64,000 nucleotides of DNA from Posidoniimonas polymericola (GCF_007859935.1 NZ_SJPO01000002.1:682001-746000), one strand, 5' to 3'; positions 1 through 9,947 are shown, counted from the stretch's first letter. Translations and numbers: made by a program. The notes: a model not told the origin generated them from the letters alone.

Positions 1-201
1 CGTGAGCGGCGGCAGCGCGCCGGTCACCTCGTCGAGCGACGGCTCGTCGACGTCGGGGTACTCGATGTCGGTCGCGACATCCAAGTAGTGAGACAGGTCG
101 CCGTCTTCCATGAAGTAGAACGGCTGAGTGGGGCGGCAGCCCGCGGCGAGCGTGGCGCCGCACATCACTAGTGACCAGAAGGCTCGGGTGTGCCGGTGCA
201 T
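1..201 (-). CDS. TolC-like outer-membrane efflux lipoprotein (N-terminal part only)
   Basis: Only the first 67 codons lie in the window; the gene continues beyond base 1. The ATG at 201 opens a short hydrophobic signal ending in the lipobox L-A-A-G-C, so the product should be a lipoprotein. The mature part begins C-R-P-T-Q-P-F-Y-F and then runs D-G-D-L-S-H-Y-L-D-V-A-T. From memory, planctomycete TolC-family outer-membrane channel proteins start this way, ahead of the long coiled-coil barrel domain. TolC proteins form the outer-membrane exit duct of RND/ABC efflux or type I secretion systems. The diagnostic coiled-coil region is off the edge, so the family call rests on the N-terminal block alone. 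Confidence 0.55.
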   Translation of the reverse strand, partial: MHRHTRAFWSLVMCGATLAAGCRPTQPFYFMEDGDLSHYLDVATDIEYPDVDEPSLDEVTGALPPLT

Positions 202-1061
202 GACGTGCGTCCCTGACGGAGGTTTTTCGAGCGCCATCCCTGGCGCGGTCGTTGGTTGATACGCGATTAGTGACAGCCCCGCGTGTCGCCACGCCTGGCC
301 GCCCCTCCCCCCAGAGGGCCGCTGCCCGCTCTGTTCCCCCTGCCACGCACGAGCGCGACCGATGGCCGGACAATCAGCACAGTTGATATCGTCGACCCAA
401 CCGGCAAACTTTGACATTTGGTGCAAATTGAGCCAAAACCCGCTGCTGCCACTGCCGGCGCCCGCAGCCGTGGTACTTAGAGTCCGAAACATCGAGCGGA
501 GGGGACAAAACCCCCGACAGAGGATGTCCCTTAGTGCCGTAAGTGATTGTTTGGTAAGGCTTTGTGGGGCCGTCAGCGGCGCACCCGCTAGGGGTTTTGT
601 CCGCCACAACCGCCCAGATGCGCCCTCGGGGGACAAAAACCACCGGGTGGCCTGACGGACCGCTGCTAGCATTCGCCCGCTAGCCGATCGCTCCCGAGTC
701 ACCGGTTCCCAACGCCTGCCCTGACGCTTGCTAGTTGCCAAAGACCGAGCGGCTCAACGACCGCGCCACCCCGTATTTGACCACAGGCCGGGGCGTATTT
801 CAGCAAAAAATGGCAGGATTGCCCTGCTCTGAGAAGGATAGAGGAGAGCCAACAAGCGAGTCCCCAATTCGAGCCTTCCCCGAGATTGGGGCGACGCCCG
901 TGTCGCGAATGAATTTGATCATCGATCGCTCTGACGCAGCACACACCTTCGGCCTGCAATATTTCTCAACGCATGAGTCAGGCGCCAACTGGCAGAGGTG
1001 AACTGCTAGGATGAGATCACTCGACGACCAACCCCTCCCACCACGGACTCGCGAGGCGGCG
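202..1061. other. gene-poor intergenic stretch with an inverted repeat
   Basis: About 860 bases separate the TolC-like start from the FAD oxidoreductase start. Short overlapping open frames on both strands have no signal, motif or ribosome site that I can support. The visible structure is a 12-bp perfect inverted repeat (503-514 and 591-602, arm GGACAAAACCCC), with a related sequence GGGGGACAAAAACC at 628-641. Bases 780-1000 are more AT-rich than the surroundings and hold no recognisable gene remnant. Confidence 0.6.
503..602. repeat. 100-bp element bounded by a 12-bp inverted repeat
   Basis: GGACAAAACCCC at 503-514 is the exact reverse complement of GGGGTTTTGTCC at 591-602. The arms are too far apart for a simple terminator. 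The spacing and the GGGGACA start resemble the REP-like repeats elsewhere in the window, although the arm sequence differs. A third imperfect copy of the arm lies at 628-641. Confidence 0.5.
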
Positions 1062-3023
1062 ATGCGTGACCAACCGAAGCACAGCAATCCCAGCCGGCGG
1101 CAGTTTATCGGTGGCGCCGGCGCGACTGCCCTAGCACTGCTCGCGACTCGGCATGCAGGAGCCGACGACTCCAGCGGGCGGCAATCGCCGTCGAGCGGCG
1201 AGTTCTTGTTCGTCGAGGCCGAGGGCTTTGACAACCACGGCGGGTGGGAACTCGACCAGCAGTCGATGGACCAGATGGGCTCGCCCTACCTGCTGGCCCA
1301 CGGGCTGGGCGTGCCGGTTGCCGATGCCGTGACGCGGGTCGCGTTCCCCTCGGCCGGCGAGTACCGCGTGTGGGTGCGGACCCGCGACTGGGTCGCGCCG
1401 TGGAACGCGCCGGGCGCGCCCGGCAGGTTCCAGGTGCTGGTCGATGGCAATCCGCTGGGCGAAACGTTTGGGACCAAAGGCGCCGCGTGGCACTGGCACG
1501 ACGGTGGCGTCTTGCGTGTGGGCGAGCAGGCGACGCTCGCGCTGCACGACCTGACCGGCTTCGAGGGCCGCTGCGAGGCGGTCCTGTTCTGCAAGGACGC
1601 CGACTTCACGCCGACCAACGATGTCGACGCGCTGACCGCGTTCCGCCGCCGTGTCCGCGGCCTGCCCGACCAGCCGGCCGATGGCGGCCGCTTCGACCTG
1701 GTCGTGGTTGGCGGCGGGCTGGCCGGCACGTGCGCGGCGCTCTCTGCCGCCCGCAATGGGCTGCGGGTCGCGCTGGTGCAGGACCGTCCGGTGCTGGGCG
1801 GCAACGGCAGCTCGGAGGTCCGCGTCTGGCCGGAGGGTCACACCCGGCAGGCGCCGTACCCGCACATCGGCGAGATCGTCGACGAGATCCTGCCGCCGGT
1901 CGACAAGCAGGGCACGATGAACGGCGGTCCGTCCAGCTACTTCGACGACGCGCTGAAGCTCCGCGTGGTGCAGGCCGAGCCCCGCATTACGCTGCTGACC
2001 GACTGTCGCGCCGTGGCGGTCGATGCGCGCGACAACCGCATCGAGGCCGTTGTGGTCGAGAGCACCCGCACGGGCCTGCGCTCGCGGCTGCGGGCCGCGC
2101 TGTTCGCCGACTGCACCGGCGACGCGTGCGTCGGCTACCTGGCGGGCGCGGACTACGAGTACGAGCCGGTCGGCTTGATGGGCAGCACCAACCTGTTCAG
2201 CGTGCTCGACGCGGCGGACAAGGACCAGGTGCTCCGCTGCGAGTGCAAGGACAAGAACGCCCTGGCGGCGAAGTACGAGCAGGGCGACCACGCCCAGCCG
2301 TTTCCCCGCTGCCCGTGGGCGCTCGACCTGTCGGACAAGCCGTTCCCGGGGCGGCCGAAGCCGGGCGGCGGCGGCCAGTCGCAGCTAGCGGCGTTCGAGC
2401 GGAAGTGGTACTGGGAGAGCGGCTTCGACAAGGACCAGGTCCGCGAGATCGAGCTGATCCGCGACCACAACTTCCGCGCCGTGTACGGCGCGTGGGACGC
2501 GCTGAAGAACGTCGACGGCCTGTACCCGAACCACCGCCTCGGCTGGCTGGCGTTCATCGCCGGCAAGCGGGAGTCGCGGCGGTTGTTGGGCGACGTTGTG
2601 CTCGACGCGGCGGACTTCAAGAACCAGACCGAGTACGCCGACGCGGCCTTCCCGTGCTCGTGGCACATCGACCTCCACTTCCCGCGGGAGGACTTTCAGG
2701 GTGGGTTCAAGGGCGAGGAGTTCGTTTCCGACTACACCCGCGGCGAAAGCTACAGCTACGGCGGGCTGTACTGGGCGCCGTACCGCTGTTTGTACAGCCG
2801 CAACGTCGAGAACCTGTTCATGGCGGGCCGCGACATCAGCGTCACCAAGTCGGGCCTCGGCCCGGTGCGGGTGATGAAGACCTGCGGCATGATGGGCGAG
2901 GTGGTCGGCAAAGCGGCGGCCCTATGCGTAATGCACGCCACGACTCCCCGCGGCGTCTACGAGGGGCGCCTCGACGGTCTGAAGGCTCTGCTGCAGCAGC
3001 GCGGCGCGACCCGCGTCTCCTAG
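1062..3023 (+). CDS. Tat-exported FAD-dependent oxidoreductase
   Basis: Probable secreted flavoprotein of the FAD_oxidored type (FAD-dependent pyridine-nucleotide-disulfide-like fold). From the ATG at 1062 the product is 653 residues. It begins with a twin-arginine signal (S-R-R-Q-F-I-G-G then a hydrophobic stretch). A beta-rich N-terminal domain follows, of the kind planctomycete FAD enzymes carry before the dinucleotide fold. The Rossmann motif D-L-V-V-V-G-G-G-L-A-G-T lies near residue 214 and is followed by V-L-G-G-N-G-S-S-E, typical of the family. The C-terminus has G-R-D-I-S-V-T, another FAD contact region. An in-frame ATG at 1011 would add 17 residues; I prefer 1062 because it gives a normal Tat n-region and has GAGG just upstream. 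The substrate is unknown. Confidence 0.8.
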   Translation: MRDQPKHSNPSRRQFIGGAGATALALLATRHAGADDSSGRQSPSSGEFLFVEAEGFDNHGGWELDQQSMDQMGSPYLLAHGLGVPVADAVTRVAFPSAGEYRVWVRTRDWVAPWNAPGAPGRFQVLVDGNPLGETFGTKGAAWHWHDGGVLRVGEQATLALHDLTGFEGRCEAVLFCKDADFTPTNDVDALTAFRRRVRGLPDQPADGGRFDLVVVGGGLAGTCAALSAARNGLRVALVQDRPVLGGNGSSEVRVWPEGHTRQAPYPHIGEIVDEILPPVDKQGTMNGGPSSYFDDALKLRVVQAEPRITLLTDCRAVAVDARDNRIEAVVVESTRTGLRSRLRAALFADCTGDACVGYLAGADYEYEPVGLMGSTNLFSVLDAADKDQVLRCECKDKNALAAKYEQGDHAQPFPRCPWALDLSDKPFPGRPKPGGGGQSQLAAFERKWYWESGFDKDQVREIELIRDHNFRAVYGAWDALKNVDGLYPNHRLGWLAFIAGKRESRRLLGDVVLDAADFKNQTEYADAAFPCSWHIDLHFPREDFQGGFKGEEFVSDYTRGESYSYGGLYWAPYRCLYSRNVENLFMAGRDISVTKSGLGPVRVMKTCGMMGEVVGKAAALCVMHATTPRGVYEGRLDGLKALLQQRGATRVS

Positions 3024-3133
3024 TTGCCCTAGTCTGCGCGCAGCCTAATTCTCCGAGCAGCGGCGTTTGAGTCTGCCTCGGCGCGACCCTTTCTGGTGCG
3101 CTAATGGCGTGGGACCTGCGATGGTTTTTCGCG

Positions 3134-3139
3134 TATGCT
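3134..3139 (+). promoter_or_regulatory. candidate -10 box for a leaderless UbiA mRNA
   Basis: TATGCT at 3134-3139 ends seven bases before the ATG at 3147. If it is a sigma-70 -10 box, transcription would begin at or next to the start codon. No good -35 is visible 16-18 bases upstream. Confidence 0.3.
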
Positions 3140-3146
3140 CCAGGCT

Positions 3147-4055
3147 ATGCCACCCCAAGCCGAGCCCGCCCCGTCCCTGCCCAGCCAGCTAATCGGCGCG
3201 CTGTACACCTCGCGCCCCGGCTTGTGGCCGACGCAGCTCTGGTTCTACCTGCTCCCGCTGGGCGGGCGGCGGCTGCTAGACGAGGGGACCTTCTGGTTGG
3301 GCGCCGTTTATGTGATGTTCCCGCTGAGCCACGTGCTGTACGGCTGGAACGACCTGGCCGACTACCAGACCGACCAACTGAATCCCCGCAAGGGGAACCT
3401 GCTGTTCGGCGCCCGGATGTCGCAAGAAGAGCTCGCCAGGCTGCCGCGGCAGCTGCTGCTGGTGCAGGCGCCGTTCCTATTGCTCTTGGGATGGGCGATC
3501 GGCCCGAAGCTGCTCGCCTGGGTCGCGGCAGGTGTGGCGGTGAACTACGCCTACAACGGCAAGCGATGGAACCTGAAGGGCCGCCCCGGCTGGGACCTGC
3601 TGTGCCAGAGCGGATACCTGCTGGTGTTTGTGCTGAGCAGTTGGCTGAACGACGTGCCGATGCTGCCTTGGCCGGCGATGGTGTTTGGGGCGTTGTTCGC
3701 CATGCACGCCCACCTGTTCCACGAAGTGACCGACATCGAGCCCGACGCCCTGGCAGGCCGCAGGACGACCGCGGTGGCGATCGGGGTCCGCTGGTCGAAG
3801 CTAATCGTGGCCGCTCTGCTGTTGACGGAGTGCGTAATCGTCGCGGCCTACTTCCAGAGCGCTGTCGTGGCGGGCTTCCTGGCCGCCGCCGGGGTTAGCT
3901 TCGCCGCCGACGCGCTGCTGCGGCCGCACCGCGTCATCAGCGAGAAAACGCTCCGCGCCGTGTTCCTGACCTGGAACCTGGTGGTGCTGGCGAGCATGTA
4001 CTGGATCTGGCGCGACGCGATCTTTGCTCAGTCCGCGGTCACGCCCGCGAATTAG
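3147..4055 (+). CDS. UbiA-family prenyltransferase
   Basis: Integral-membrane prenyltransferase of the UbiA superfamily, which attaches an isoprenoid tail to an aromatic or other acceptor (quinone, haem, chlorophyll or lipid pathways). The first aspartate-rich motif is N-D-L-A-D-Y-Q-T-D, followed by Q-L-N-P-R-K-G; the second is [12 protein letters not shown]. These are the two Mg-pyrophosphate sites of the family. Several hydrophobic helices fill the rest, and the length of 302 residues is normal. I chose the ATG at 3147 because the one at 3135 lies inside a likely -10 box. The gene converges on the GH85 gene and the two coding ends overlap by 17 bases. The acceptor cannot be deduced from sequence. 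Confidence 0.8.
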   Translation: MPPQAEPAPSLPSQLIGALYTSRPGLWPTQLWFYLLPLGGRRLLDEGTFWLGAVYVMFPLSHVLYGWNDLADYQTDQLNPRKGNLLFGARMSQEELARLPRQLLLVQAPFLLLLGWAIGPKLLAWVAAGVAVNYAYNGKRWNLKGRPGWDLLCQSGYLLVFVLSSWLNDVPMLPWPAMVFGALFAMHAHLFHEVTDIEPDALAGRRTTAVAIGVRWSKLIVAALLLTECVIVAAYFQSAVVAGFLAAAGVSFAADALLRPHRVISEKTLRAVFLTWNLVVLASMYWIWRDAIFAQSAVTPAN

Positions 4056-6375
4056 CGGGCGCCGTTTGGCGCCGTTCGCCACGCCTCCCGCTAGCGGCGA
4101 GCGCTAGCCCGATAGACAGGGCGACGCCGGTCGGTTCGGGGACCTGGGCCGACTCGGATCCGGTGGGTAAGGCAGCGCCGAAGTTGCTCCGCCACAGGTC
4201 GTAGTCGTCGGCGCCGACCGTGCCGCCGGCGCCGTTGCCGCCCAGCACGCCGCCGTCTTCTGAGGCGCCGAGGTTGTCTCGCCAGACGGTGTAGTCGGCG
4301 GCGTCCACGACGCCGTCACGGTTGAAGTCGCCCGGCAGGCCGTCGGGGTTGACCCAGCTGAACAAGAAGCTCGCCGGCTCCGAGACCCCAAACTCGTTGC
4401 CGACCGCCACGACCTCGATCCGTGTGCTGGGGTCGTTGCGGAACCGATCCAGCCCGCGGACGAAGAACGAGTTGTTCAGCGTGCCCCCGAGGAACTCGCG
4501 GACCCCGCGGATGTTGGTCGCAAACAGGTTGTAGTAGTAGACCTCGTTCGACGCGTCGGGCGCGTAGTCGGGCGAGTGCTCCCAGTGCAGGCGGAGCGTG
4601 ACGCTGTTGGAGTCGATGACGCCGTAGTCGCTCATGGTGACGTCGGACGGCGCGGCGGGCACGTCGGGTTCGCCCTCGATCACGCCGAGTCGACCGACGC
4701 GGACGTCGTAGTCGGGGTCTTGCCCGTCGAACCGCAGTCCGATCTGGGCGATGGTCTTGCCGGCGTACTGCCCCAGCGGCACGGTCTGGAGGTCCCAGCC
4801 CGAGGTGGTCGTGTCGCCCAGCGAGAGGGGCACCAGCGCCGTGGGGTTGTCGGCGAACGCGACCAGCACCTGCACGCCGGACGCGGCGTTGGCCAGGCCG
4901 GTCTTCAGCGCGATCTGCAGGTTGGTGTCCGCGGAGACCGGCAGGTTGGTCATGTAGAGCCGCAGGTCGGTTGGCTCGTTCAGGCCGCCGTGCACGCGGA
5001 GGCTGCTGCCGCCGTAAAAAGCGTCGGTGAAGTCGAACTCGGGGGTGAGGGTGCTGCTGTTGTTCTCGATCAACCACCGCCAGGTCGGCGTGATGTCTTG
5101 CAGGCTGAGGTTGTTCCAGTCGCCGCGGCGGCTCGACCGGCCGTCGATGTAGTAGTTGGAGCCTTGGCCCAAGTTGAAGTTGGTGACAAACGGGCCGCCC
5201 GTAATCGGCGACCGTTCCGGCACGTAGTGGGCGATTCCCTTCCAGCCCGCGTTGCCGACCGTGCCGGAGGTGTCGCTCGGGTCTTGTGCTGCGCCGGACC
5301 AGAACCGCGTGTCGCGGCTTTGGAAGTCGGACATGTCGCCGGAGTTGTTGAGCGTCCACTCCGGGCGGTAAAACCCAACCGAGGTGCGGTGGGGCTGCCC
5401 CTCCGGGAAGATCTGGTCGAGCGGCTCGCCGGTCTGGTTCCAGCCGGCGCCCTCGACGTTGACGCCCGCGTACAGCTCGTACGGGTCGCGTCCCAATTCG
5501 GTCGCGAGCGTGTTGGAGCTGGCCAGGCGGCTCTCGCTCCAGCGGAAGTCGAGGAACATGCTGTCGCTGATCCGGATGTTGCGGCGTCCGGCCACTTCGA
5601 AGTACTCGTCGTTGCTGCTGTTGAGGGCGCCCTGCCAAGAGATTGGACCGGACTCGATCATCGAGTCGTACCACACGATCTCCAGGTCGCTCTTGCTCTG
5701 CAGGTAGCGGAGGAAACCGCGGGTCTGGCTCGCCAGGGCGCTGCTGGCGCCGTTGGTCTCTTGGTTGACGAACCAGCCGTCAAACCGGTGACGCTCGGCG
5801 ATCTCGATCAGCTTGTCCGCCTGCGGGTAGGACCCGTCGGGCGCGGTCTGCACCAGGTCTTCCAGCCGGTCGATCGACCCGCCGAACACGTTGGGGGGGA
5901 AGAAGATGTTGCCGTAGACCGGCACCCCGTTGCGGTGCGCGGCGTCAATCACCGGGCCGTTGGGCGCGAGGATGTTTCCCTCGCCCGCCGAGCCGCCCCA
6001 GAAGACCAGCGAATCGACGTACTGCCAGTTGCTGAACGCGTAGTAGCGAGAATCGTTGGCGCCCTGTGACGGGTTGTTGGACGTTGGCGCGAACGCCGCC
6101 AGCGACATCACGCGGGCCTCGCCCGGCCGGGCGTGCGGGTTGGCCTGCAGCGCCGGGTTGGAGAAGCGGGTAGCGAGGGGCACGCTGCCGAGGTTGAACG
6201 GCGCGTCGGGGTCGGCGGCCGGGTTGTAGCTCGCCAGCGAGTTGGGCGCCGTGTCGGGCTTCCAGTAGTTGGCGTACGGCTGTCCTGGCAGCTGGGCGCC
6301 GCAGGTTCCCGCCATCATCAAACCCAGCGTGACGCCCACTGCGCCGCGCAACCGCCAACCGTCGGACCGCCTCAT
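4039..6375 (-). CDS. GH85 endo-beta-N-acetylglucosaminidase with dockerin-like repeats and PEP-CTERM tail
   Basis: Predicted secreted enzyme that cleaves the chitobiose core of N-glycans, releasing the glycan from protein. The 778-residue product has a signal peptide (about 1-27). The GH85 core shows [15 protein letters not shown] near 119-133, [12 protein letters not shown] near 142-153 and [10 protein letters not shown] at 198-207. By family analogy N204 and E206 are the substrate-assisted catalytic pair. A beta-sandwich/Fn3-like region follows, then a dockerin-like calcium repeat pair ([14 protein letters not shown]), then V-P-E-P with a short hydrophobic helix and arginines, a PEP-CTERM-type sorting tail. 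The start at 6375 has GAGAGG six bases upstream; an upstream ATG at 6435 gives no sensible signal. Confidence 0.85.
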   Translation of the reverse strand: MRRSDGWRLRGAVGVTLGLMMAGTCGAQLPGQPYANYWKPDTAPNSLASYNPAADPDAPFNLGSVPLATRFSNPALQANPHARPGEARVMSLAAFAPTSNNPSQGANDSRYYAFSNWQYVDSLVFWGGSAGEGNILAPNGPVIDAAHRNGVPVYGNIFFPPNVFGGSIDRLEDLVQTAPDGSYPQADKLIEIAERHRFDGWFVNQETNGASSALASQTRGFLRYLQSKSDLEIVWYDSMIESGPISWQGALNSSNDEYFEVAGRRNIRISDSMFLDFRWSESRLASSNTLATELGRDPYELYAGVNVEGAGWNQTGEPLDQIFPEGQPHRTSVGFYRPEWTLNNSGDMSDFQSRDTRFWSGAAQDPSDTSGTVGNAGWKGIAHYVPERSPITGGPFVTNFNLGQGSNYYIDGRSSRRGDWNNLSLQDITPTWRWLIENNSSTLTPEFDFTDAFYGGSSLRVHGGLNEPTDLRLYMTNLPVSADTNLQIALKTGLANAASGVQVLVAFADNPTALVPLSLGDTTTSGWDLQTVPLGQYAGKTIAQIGLRFDGQDPDYDVRVGRLGVIEGEPDVPAAPSDVTMSDYGVIDSNSVTLRLHWEHSPDYAPDASNEVYYYNLFATNIRGVREFLGGTLNNSFFVRGLDRFRNDPSTRIEVVAVGNEFGVSEPASFLFSWVNPDGLPGDFNRDGVVDAADYTVWRDNLGASEDGGVLGGNGAGGTVGADDYDLWRSNFGAALPTGSESAQVPEPTGVALSIGLALAASGRRGERRQTAPANSRA

Positions 6376-6650
6376 CGAATGCCTCTCTGTTGCTGCGAGA
6401 ACCCAACCGCCCGGCTTACGCGGGGCGCCGCCCACGATCCTCCCTCCGCTGTTCCAGGGCGGAATGAGACGCCGGCAGGGGTGTCATAGCCCCTATCTTA
6501 ACCCAAAACGACCACCGTGGCTGGGGAGAAAAGGGGCCCAGGGCGCAGCAGGGCTCGATCTGCATCGAAGGGCGGTCTGCCCAGACGCAACAGGCCGAGC
6601 CCCGAGAGGCATCGACCAACCGCGCGGGTTCGCTGGTGGTCACCGCCTGG

Positions 6651-8372
6651 CTAGAAGTCGAGCGACCGCGCCGGGGCGGGGGCGTCTTCCTCGCTGGGCA
6701 TGTCGCCGGGGTCTTCGGTCAGCGGGTCGAGGTCCTCTTCCTGCTGCAGTTCGCGCCACGGCTTGCCGGCCATGTAGCTGGCGAGCTCCTTGCTGAGCTC
6801 CTCGGTCATTGGGTTGGGGCCGGCCTCCTCGGACATCTGCACCGCCTTGGTCGACCACTCGATGGCGGTCTCAAAGTCGCCGGTTTCGGAGTAGGCCGCG
6901 GCCAGCGTGCTGAGGATGTGCGGGGCCTTGTAGTCGGTCAGCTCGCACGCCTGCTTGGCGAGCTCTACGGCGCGCTCGCCGTTGCGGAGCTCGTCGAACG
7001 GGCTGGTGGCCAGGGTCCAGGCGTAGTTGTTCAGCAGTCCGGAGTCGTCCGGGTTCTGCTCGTACGCCTTGGCGAAGTCGGCGATCGCCTCGGGGTGCTT
7101 GCCGACCGAGAGGTACATGTCGCCGCGGAGCCGCAGCGCCACCTGGTTGTCCGGCGCGACGTCGAGCACCTTGGTGAGCTCCTCGATGGCGCGGGTCGGC
7201 TGCTGGTTGTCCATGTAGTGGGCGGCGAGCTGCAGGTGCACCTCCGGCTGCTCGGGGAGCGCCTCGGCGAGCTTCTCGAGCACGGCGAGCGCCTCGTCGT
7301 GGCGTTCGAGGCCTTCGAGCAGCTGCGCGCGGATCATCAGCCCCTGGACCAGGCCGGGGCGGAGCTCGAGCAGCTCGTCGACCGCCGCCAGGGCGTCGTC
7401 GAGCCGCTCGGCCTTGATCAGCAGGTTGACCTTCAGCAGCCGGGCCCCGGCGCTGTCTGGTTTCAGCTCGATCGCCTTGTCGATCTGGGCGAGCGCCTTC
7501 TCGGGGTCGCCCATCTTCTCGAACAGCTGGCTGCGGAGCTGGTAGGAGGTGATGTCCTCGGGCGCAAGCTCGGCCGCCTTGTCGAAGCTCTCCATCGCCT
7601 CGTCGAGCTTCTCCTCGGAGATCAGCAGCAACGCCTTGAGCTGGAAGATGGAGGGGTTCTCGGCGTCGATCTCAATCGCCTTCTCGACGTCGGCCAACGC
7701 GTCTTCGGTCCGGTCGGCCGCCTGCAGTTGGCGGGCGCGGAGCACCAGGTACTCCACCTTTTTTGGCTCGAGCTCGACCGCCTTGTCGAGGTCGGCGATG
7801 CGGTCGTTCTGGTCGCTGCGCGTCACGCCGCGCAACGCGTACGCCTGGGCGCGCTTCTCGGGCTCGACCTCGGGGGCGTCGATCACGCGGGTGAGGGCGT
7901 CGCGGGCGGCGGTCGGGTCGCCCAGCGGGCGGGGCATCGACTGCAGCCGGCCGAGCAGCAGCCAGGCGTCGGTCTGGTTGGGGTTGAGGGTGACGATCCG
8001 CCGCAGGTCGTTGACCGCCATCATCCGCAGCTGCAGCCACTGGGGGTTCCGCCGCGGGTCGCCCGAGGCCTGCTTCAGCAGCACGCCGCTGAGCGACGAC
8101 GCCCGCTGCAGCAGCGAGCCGACCAGCATCTCCTTGGCGAAGTCGGCGTTCTCTTCGTCCAGGCCCTTGTCGGTGGCCGAGTCGAGCAGCTCGATCACCT
8201 TGTTGAGCTCGCTGAGGTCCGTGGCGTTGATCTTCAGCTCGATCGCCTGGTCCAGGTCGGCTTGGCCGGGGCTGGAGGGGGCCTGTTCGTCCTGGGCGAG
8301 GGCGACGGGCGTGGCGACGAGCGCCAGCAGCAGGTTCAGCGAGAATGCGAGCGCAGCGGTCCGGGTGGCCAT
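6651..8372 (-). CDS. secreted tetratricopeptide-repeat protein
   Basis: The 573-residue protein starts with a signal peptide (hydrophobic core A-A-L-A-F-S-L-N-L-L-L-A-L-V-A, cleavage near A-L-A-Q) and then consists almost entirely of tandem 34-residue TPR helices. Clear examples are A-L-A-D-V-E-K-A-I-E-I-D-A-E-N-P, A-L-A-Q-I-D-K-A-I-E-L-K-P and A-I-A-D-F-A-K-A-Y-E-Q-N-P-D-D. TPR arrays are protein-protein scaffolds; this one should act in the periplasm. The C-terminus is acidic and proline-rich. AAGGAG lies seven bases before the ATG. It is transcribed divergently from ychF. No enzymatic domain is visible and the partner is unknown. Confidence 0.75.
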   Translation of the reverse strand: MATRTAALAFSLNLLLALVATPVALAQDEQAPSSPGQADLDQAIELKINATDLSELNKVIELLDSATDKGLDEENADFAKEMLVGSLLQRASSLSGVLLKQASGDPRRNPQWLQLRMMAVNDLRRIVTLNPNQTDAWLLLGRLQSMPRPLGDPTAARDALTRVIDAPEVEPEKRAQAYALRGVTRSDQNDRIADLDKAVELEPKKVEYLVLRARQLQAADRTEDALADVEKAIEIDAENPSIFQLKALLLISEEKLDEAMESFDKAAELAPEDITSYQLRSQLFEKMGDPEKALAQIDKAIELKPDSAGARLLKVNLLIKAERLDDALAAVDELLELRPGLVQGLMIRAQLLEGLERHDEALAVLEKLAEALPEQPEVHLQLAAHYMDNQQPTRAIEELTKVLDVAPDNQVALRLRGDMYLSVGKHPEAIADFAKAYEQNPDDSGLLNNYAWTLATSPFDELRNGERAVELAKQACELTDYKAPHILSTLAAAYSETGDFETAIEWSTKAVQMSEEAGPNPMTEELSKELASYMAGKPWRELQQEEDLDPLTEDPGDMPSEEDAPAPARSLDF

Positions 8373-8595
8373 GCCGCGGCTCCTTTCTCCGAAGCGAAGC
8401 TTCGGCAGGTTGGGGTAGTTGGTAGGTTGCGAGAACTCATTATTACGGTCTGCGGGTCGACCGACTACGGCATTTTTTAACCGCCGCCGCCTGCCCAGCT
8501 TGCCACGCGCCGCTTACGTGCCCCGGGCCGGTGTTCTAGAATCCCGGACTTACTCGCCACTCCCCCTCCCCACGACCCGAGGAAGCAAACCCACG

Positions 8596-9687
8596 ATGGA
8601 AGCCGGAATTGTCGGGCTGCCGAACGTCGGCAAGAGCACCCTGTTCAACGCGCTGACGGCCGCCGGCATCGCGAGCGAAAACTACCCGTTCTGCACGATC
8701 GAGCCCAATGTCGGCGCGGTCGCCGTGCCCGACCCGCGGCTCGACACTATCCAGGGCTTCATCAAGACCCAGAAGGTGATCCCGGCCATCCTGCAGCTGG
8801 TCGACATCGCCGGCATCGTGCGGGGGGCGTCCGAGGGCGAGGGCCTGGGCAACAAGTTCCTGACGCACATCCGCAATGTCGACGCCATCGTGCACGTGGT
8901 CCGCTGCTTCGAGGACGGCGACATTATCCACGTCGACGGCTCGGTCGACCCGATCCGCGACATCGAGACCATCGACACCGAGCTGATGCTGGCGGACATG
9001 CAGTCGGTCGAGCAGATGGCCGACAAGGCGAAACGGACCGCCCGCACCGGCGACAAGGACGCCAAACGCCGCGTCGCGCTCCTGGAGAAGTGCAAGGAGC
9101 TGCTGGACGACGGCAAGCCGGTCCGCGGGCTGCAGCTCGACGACCCGGCCGACCGCAAGGAGTTCGCCATGCTCCAGCTGCTGACCGCCAAGCGGGTGCT
9201 GTACGTGGCCAACGTCGAGGAGGACGACCTGGCCGGCGAGGGCCCGCTGGTCCAGAAGGTCCGCGACCGGGCCGCCGCGGAGGGGGGCGAGGTCGTGGCG
9301 GTCTGCGCCCGGCTGGAGTCGGAACTGATCGAGCTCGACCCCGAAGACCGGGCCGAGATGCTCGAGAGCGTCGGCCTCAAGGAGCCGGCGCTGGCGGTGC
9401 TAGCGCGGGGCATCTACACGCTGCTCGGCCTGCAGAGCTACTTCACCGCCGGGGAGAAAGAGGTCCGGGCCTGGACAATCCCCGAAGGGGCAACTGCCCC
9501 CCAGGGAGCGGGCGTAATCCACACCGATTTCGAGCGGGGGTTCATCCGGGCGGAGGTCTACGCCCTGTCCGATCTAGAGGAGTACAAGAGCGAGAAAGCG
9601 ATCCGTGAGGCCGGCAAGCTGCGGGTCGAAGGGAAGGAATACGTGCTAAAAGACGGCGATATCTGCCATTTTCTGTTCAATGTGTAG
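8596..9687 (+). CDS. ychF: redox-regulated ATPase/GTPase YchF
   Basis: Universally conserved Obg-family P-loop NTPase that prefers ATP, binds ribosomes and is linked to oxidative stress and translation control. Translation from the ATG at 8596 gives 363 residues, the usual bacterial length. The G1 motif is [13 protein letters not shown]3 is [20 protein letters not shown], and the nucleotide-specificity segment is Y-V-A-N-V-E-E, as in YchF rather than N-K-x-D. The TGS domain closes the protein ([12 protein letters not shown] then [13 protein letters not shown]). The open frame extends upstream to 8419, but 8596 fits the family exactly and has GAGGAAG upstream. Confidence 0.97.
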   Translation: MEAGIVGLPNVGKSTLFNALTAAGIASENYPFCTIEPNVGAVAVPDPRLDTIQGFIKTQKVIPAILQLVDIAGIVRGASEGEGLGNKFLTHIRNVDAIVHVVRCFEDGDIIHVDGSVDPIRDIETIDTELMLADMQSVEQMADKAKRTARTGDKDAKRRVALLEKCKELLDDGKPVRGLQLDDPADRKEFAMLQLLTAKRVLYVANVEEDDLAGEGPLVQKVRDRAAAEGGEVVAVCARLESELIELDPEDRAEMLESVGLKEPALAVLARGIYTLLGLQSYFTAGEKEVRAWTIPEGATAPQGAGVIHTDFERGFIRAEVYALSDLEEYKSEKAIREAGKLRVEGKEYVLKDGDICHFLFNV

Positions 9688-9742
9688 CGTCGGGACCAGT
9701 AGTTTCGGCGTCCGGAGAGGTTGGTCCAACAGCGTCGCCCGC

Positions 9743-9772
9743 TTGCCTGGGCAATTCGCTTCGGGTTATAAT
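9743..9772 (+). promoter_or_regulatory. strong sigma-70-type promoter
   Basis: TTGCCT at 9743-9748 and a perfect TATAAT at 9767-9772 are separated by 18 bases. Transcription should start near 9779, leaving a leader of about 80 bases before the small basic ORF at 9858. It is one of the best promoter matches I noticed in the window. Confidence 0.6.
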
Positions 9773-9857
9773 CCGCGATTCCGCCGCCCGCTGGGGCGTC
9801 GGCAGTCCACACAATCGCGGCCCCGCAGGGCCGCCCGCGAGTTCTGGGAGCTGTTAG

Positions 9858-9947
9858 TTGGGTACGAAGAAATCAGGCAAGGGTCGTCGGAAGCAGGGCC
9901 GCAAGAAGCGTCGCATGCGGGCCAAGATCCGCCACCGCAAGAAGTAG
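9858..9947 (+). CDS. 29-residue highly basic peptide, possible ribosome-associated protein
   Basis: A very short ORF with a TTG start, GGGAG seven bases upstream and a consensus promoter about 85 bases before it. The peptide starts G-T-K-K-S-G-K-G-R-R-K-Q and ends M-R-A-K-I-R-H-R-K-K. Eighteen of 29 residues are Lys, Arg or His, and there are no acidic residues. Tiny proteins of this composition are usually ribosomal (bTHX type, or the bacterial relatives of mitochondrial mS38 called AURKAIP1/COX24-domain proteins). The K-K-R-R-M-R-A-K-I-R-H-R-K-K end is reminiscent of the latter. The family assignment is inference. The promoter, ribosome site and composition together make a real gene likely, and it would be missed by length cut-offs. 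Confidence 0.6.
   Translation: MGTKKSGKGRRKQGRKKRRMRAKIRHRKK

Noticed and set aside
4080..4112. CGCTAGCGGCGAGCGCTAGC-like palindrome, with a similar string near 21428-21450
   Set aside because: The first lies inside the GH85 coding end and the match between the two is short and imperfect; probably chance in GC-rich DNA.
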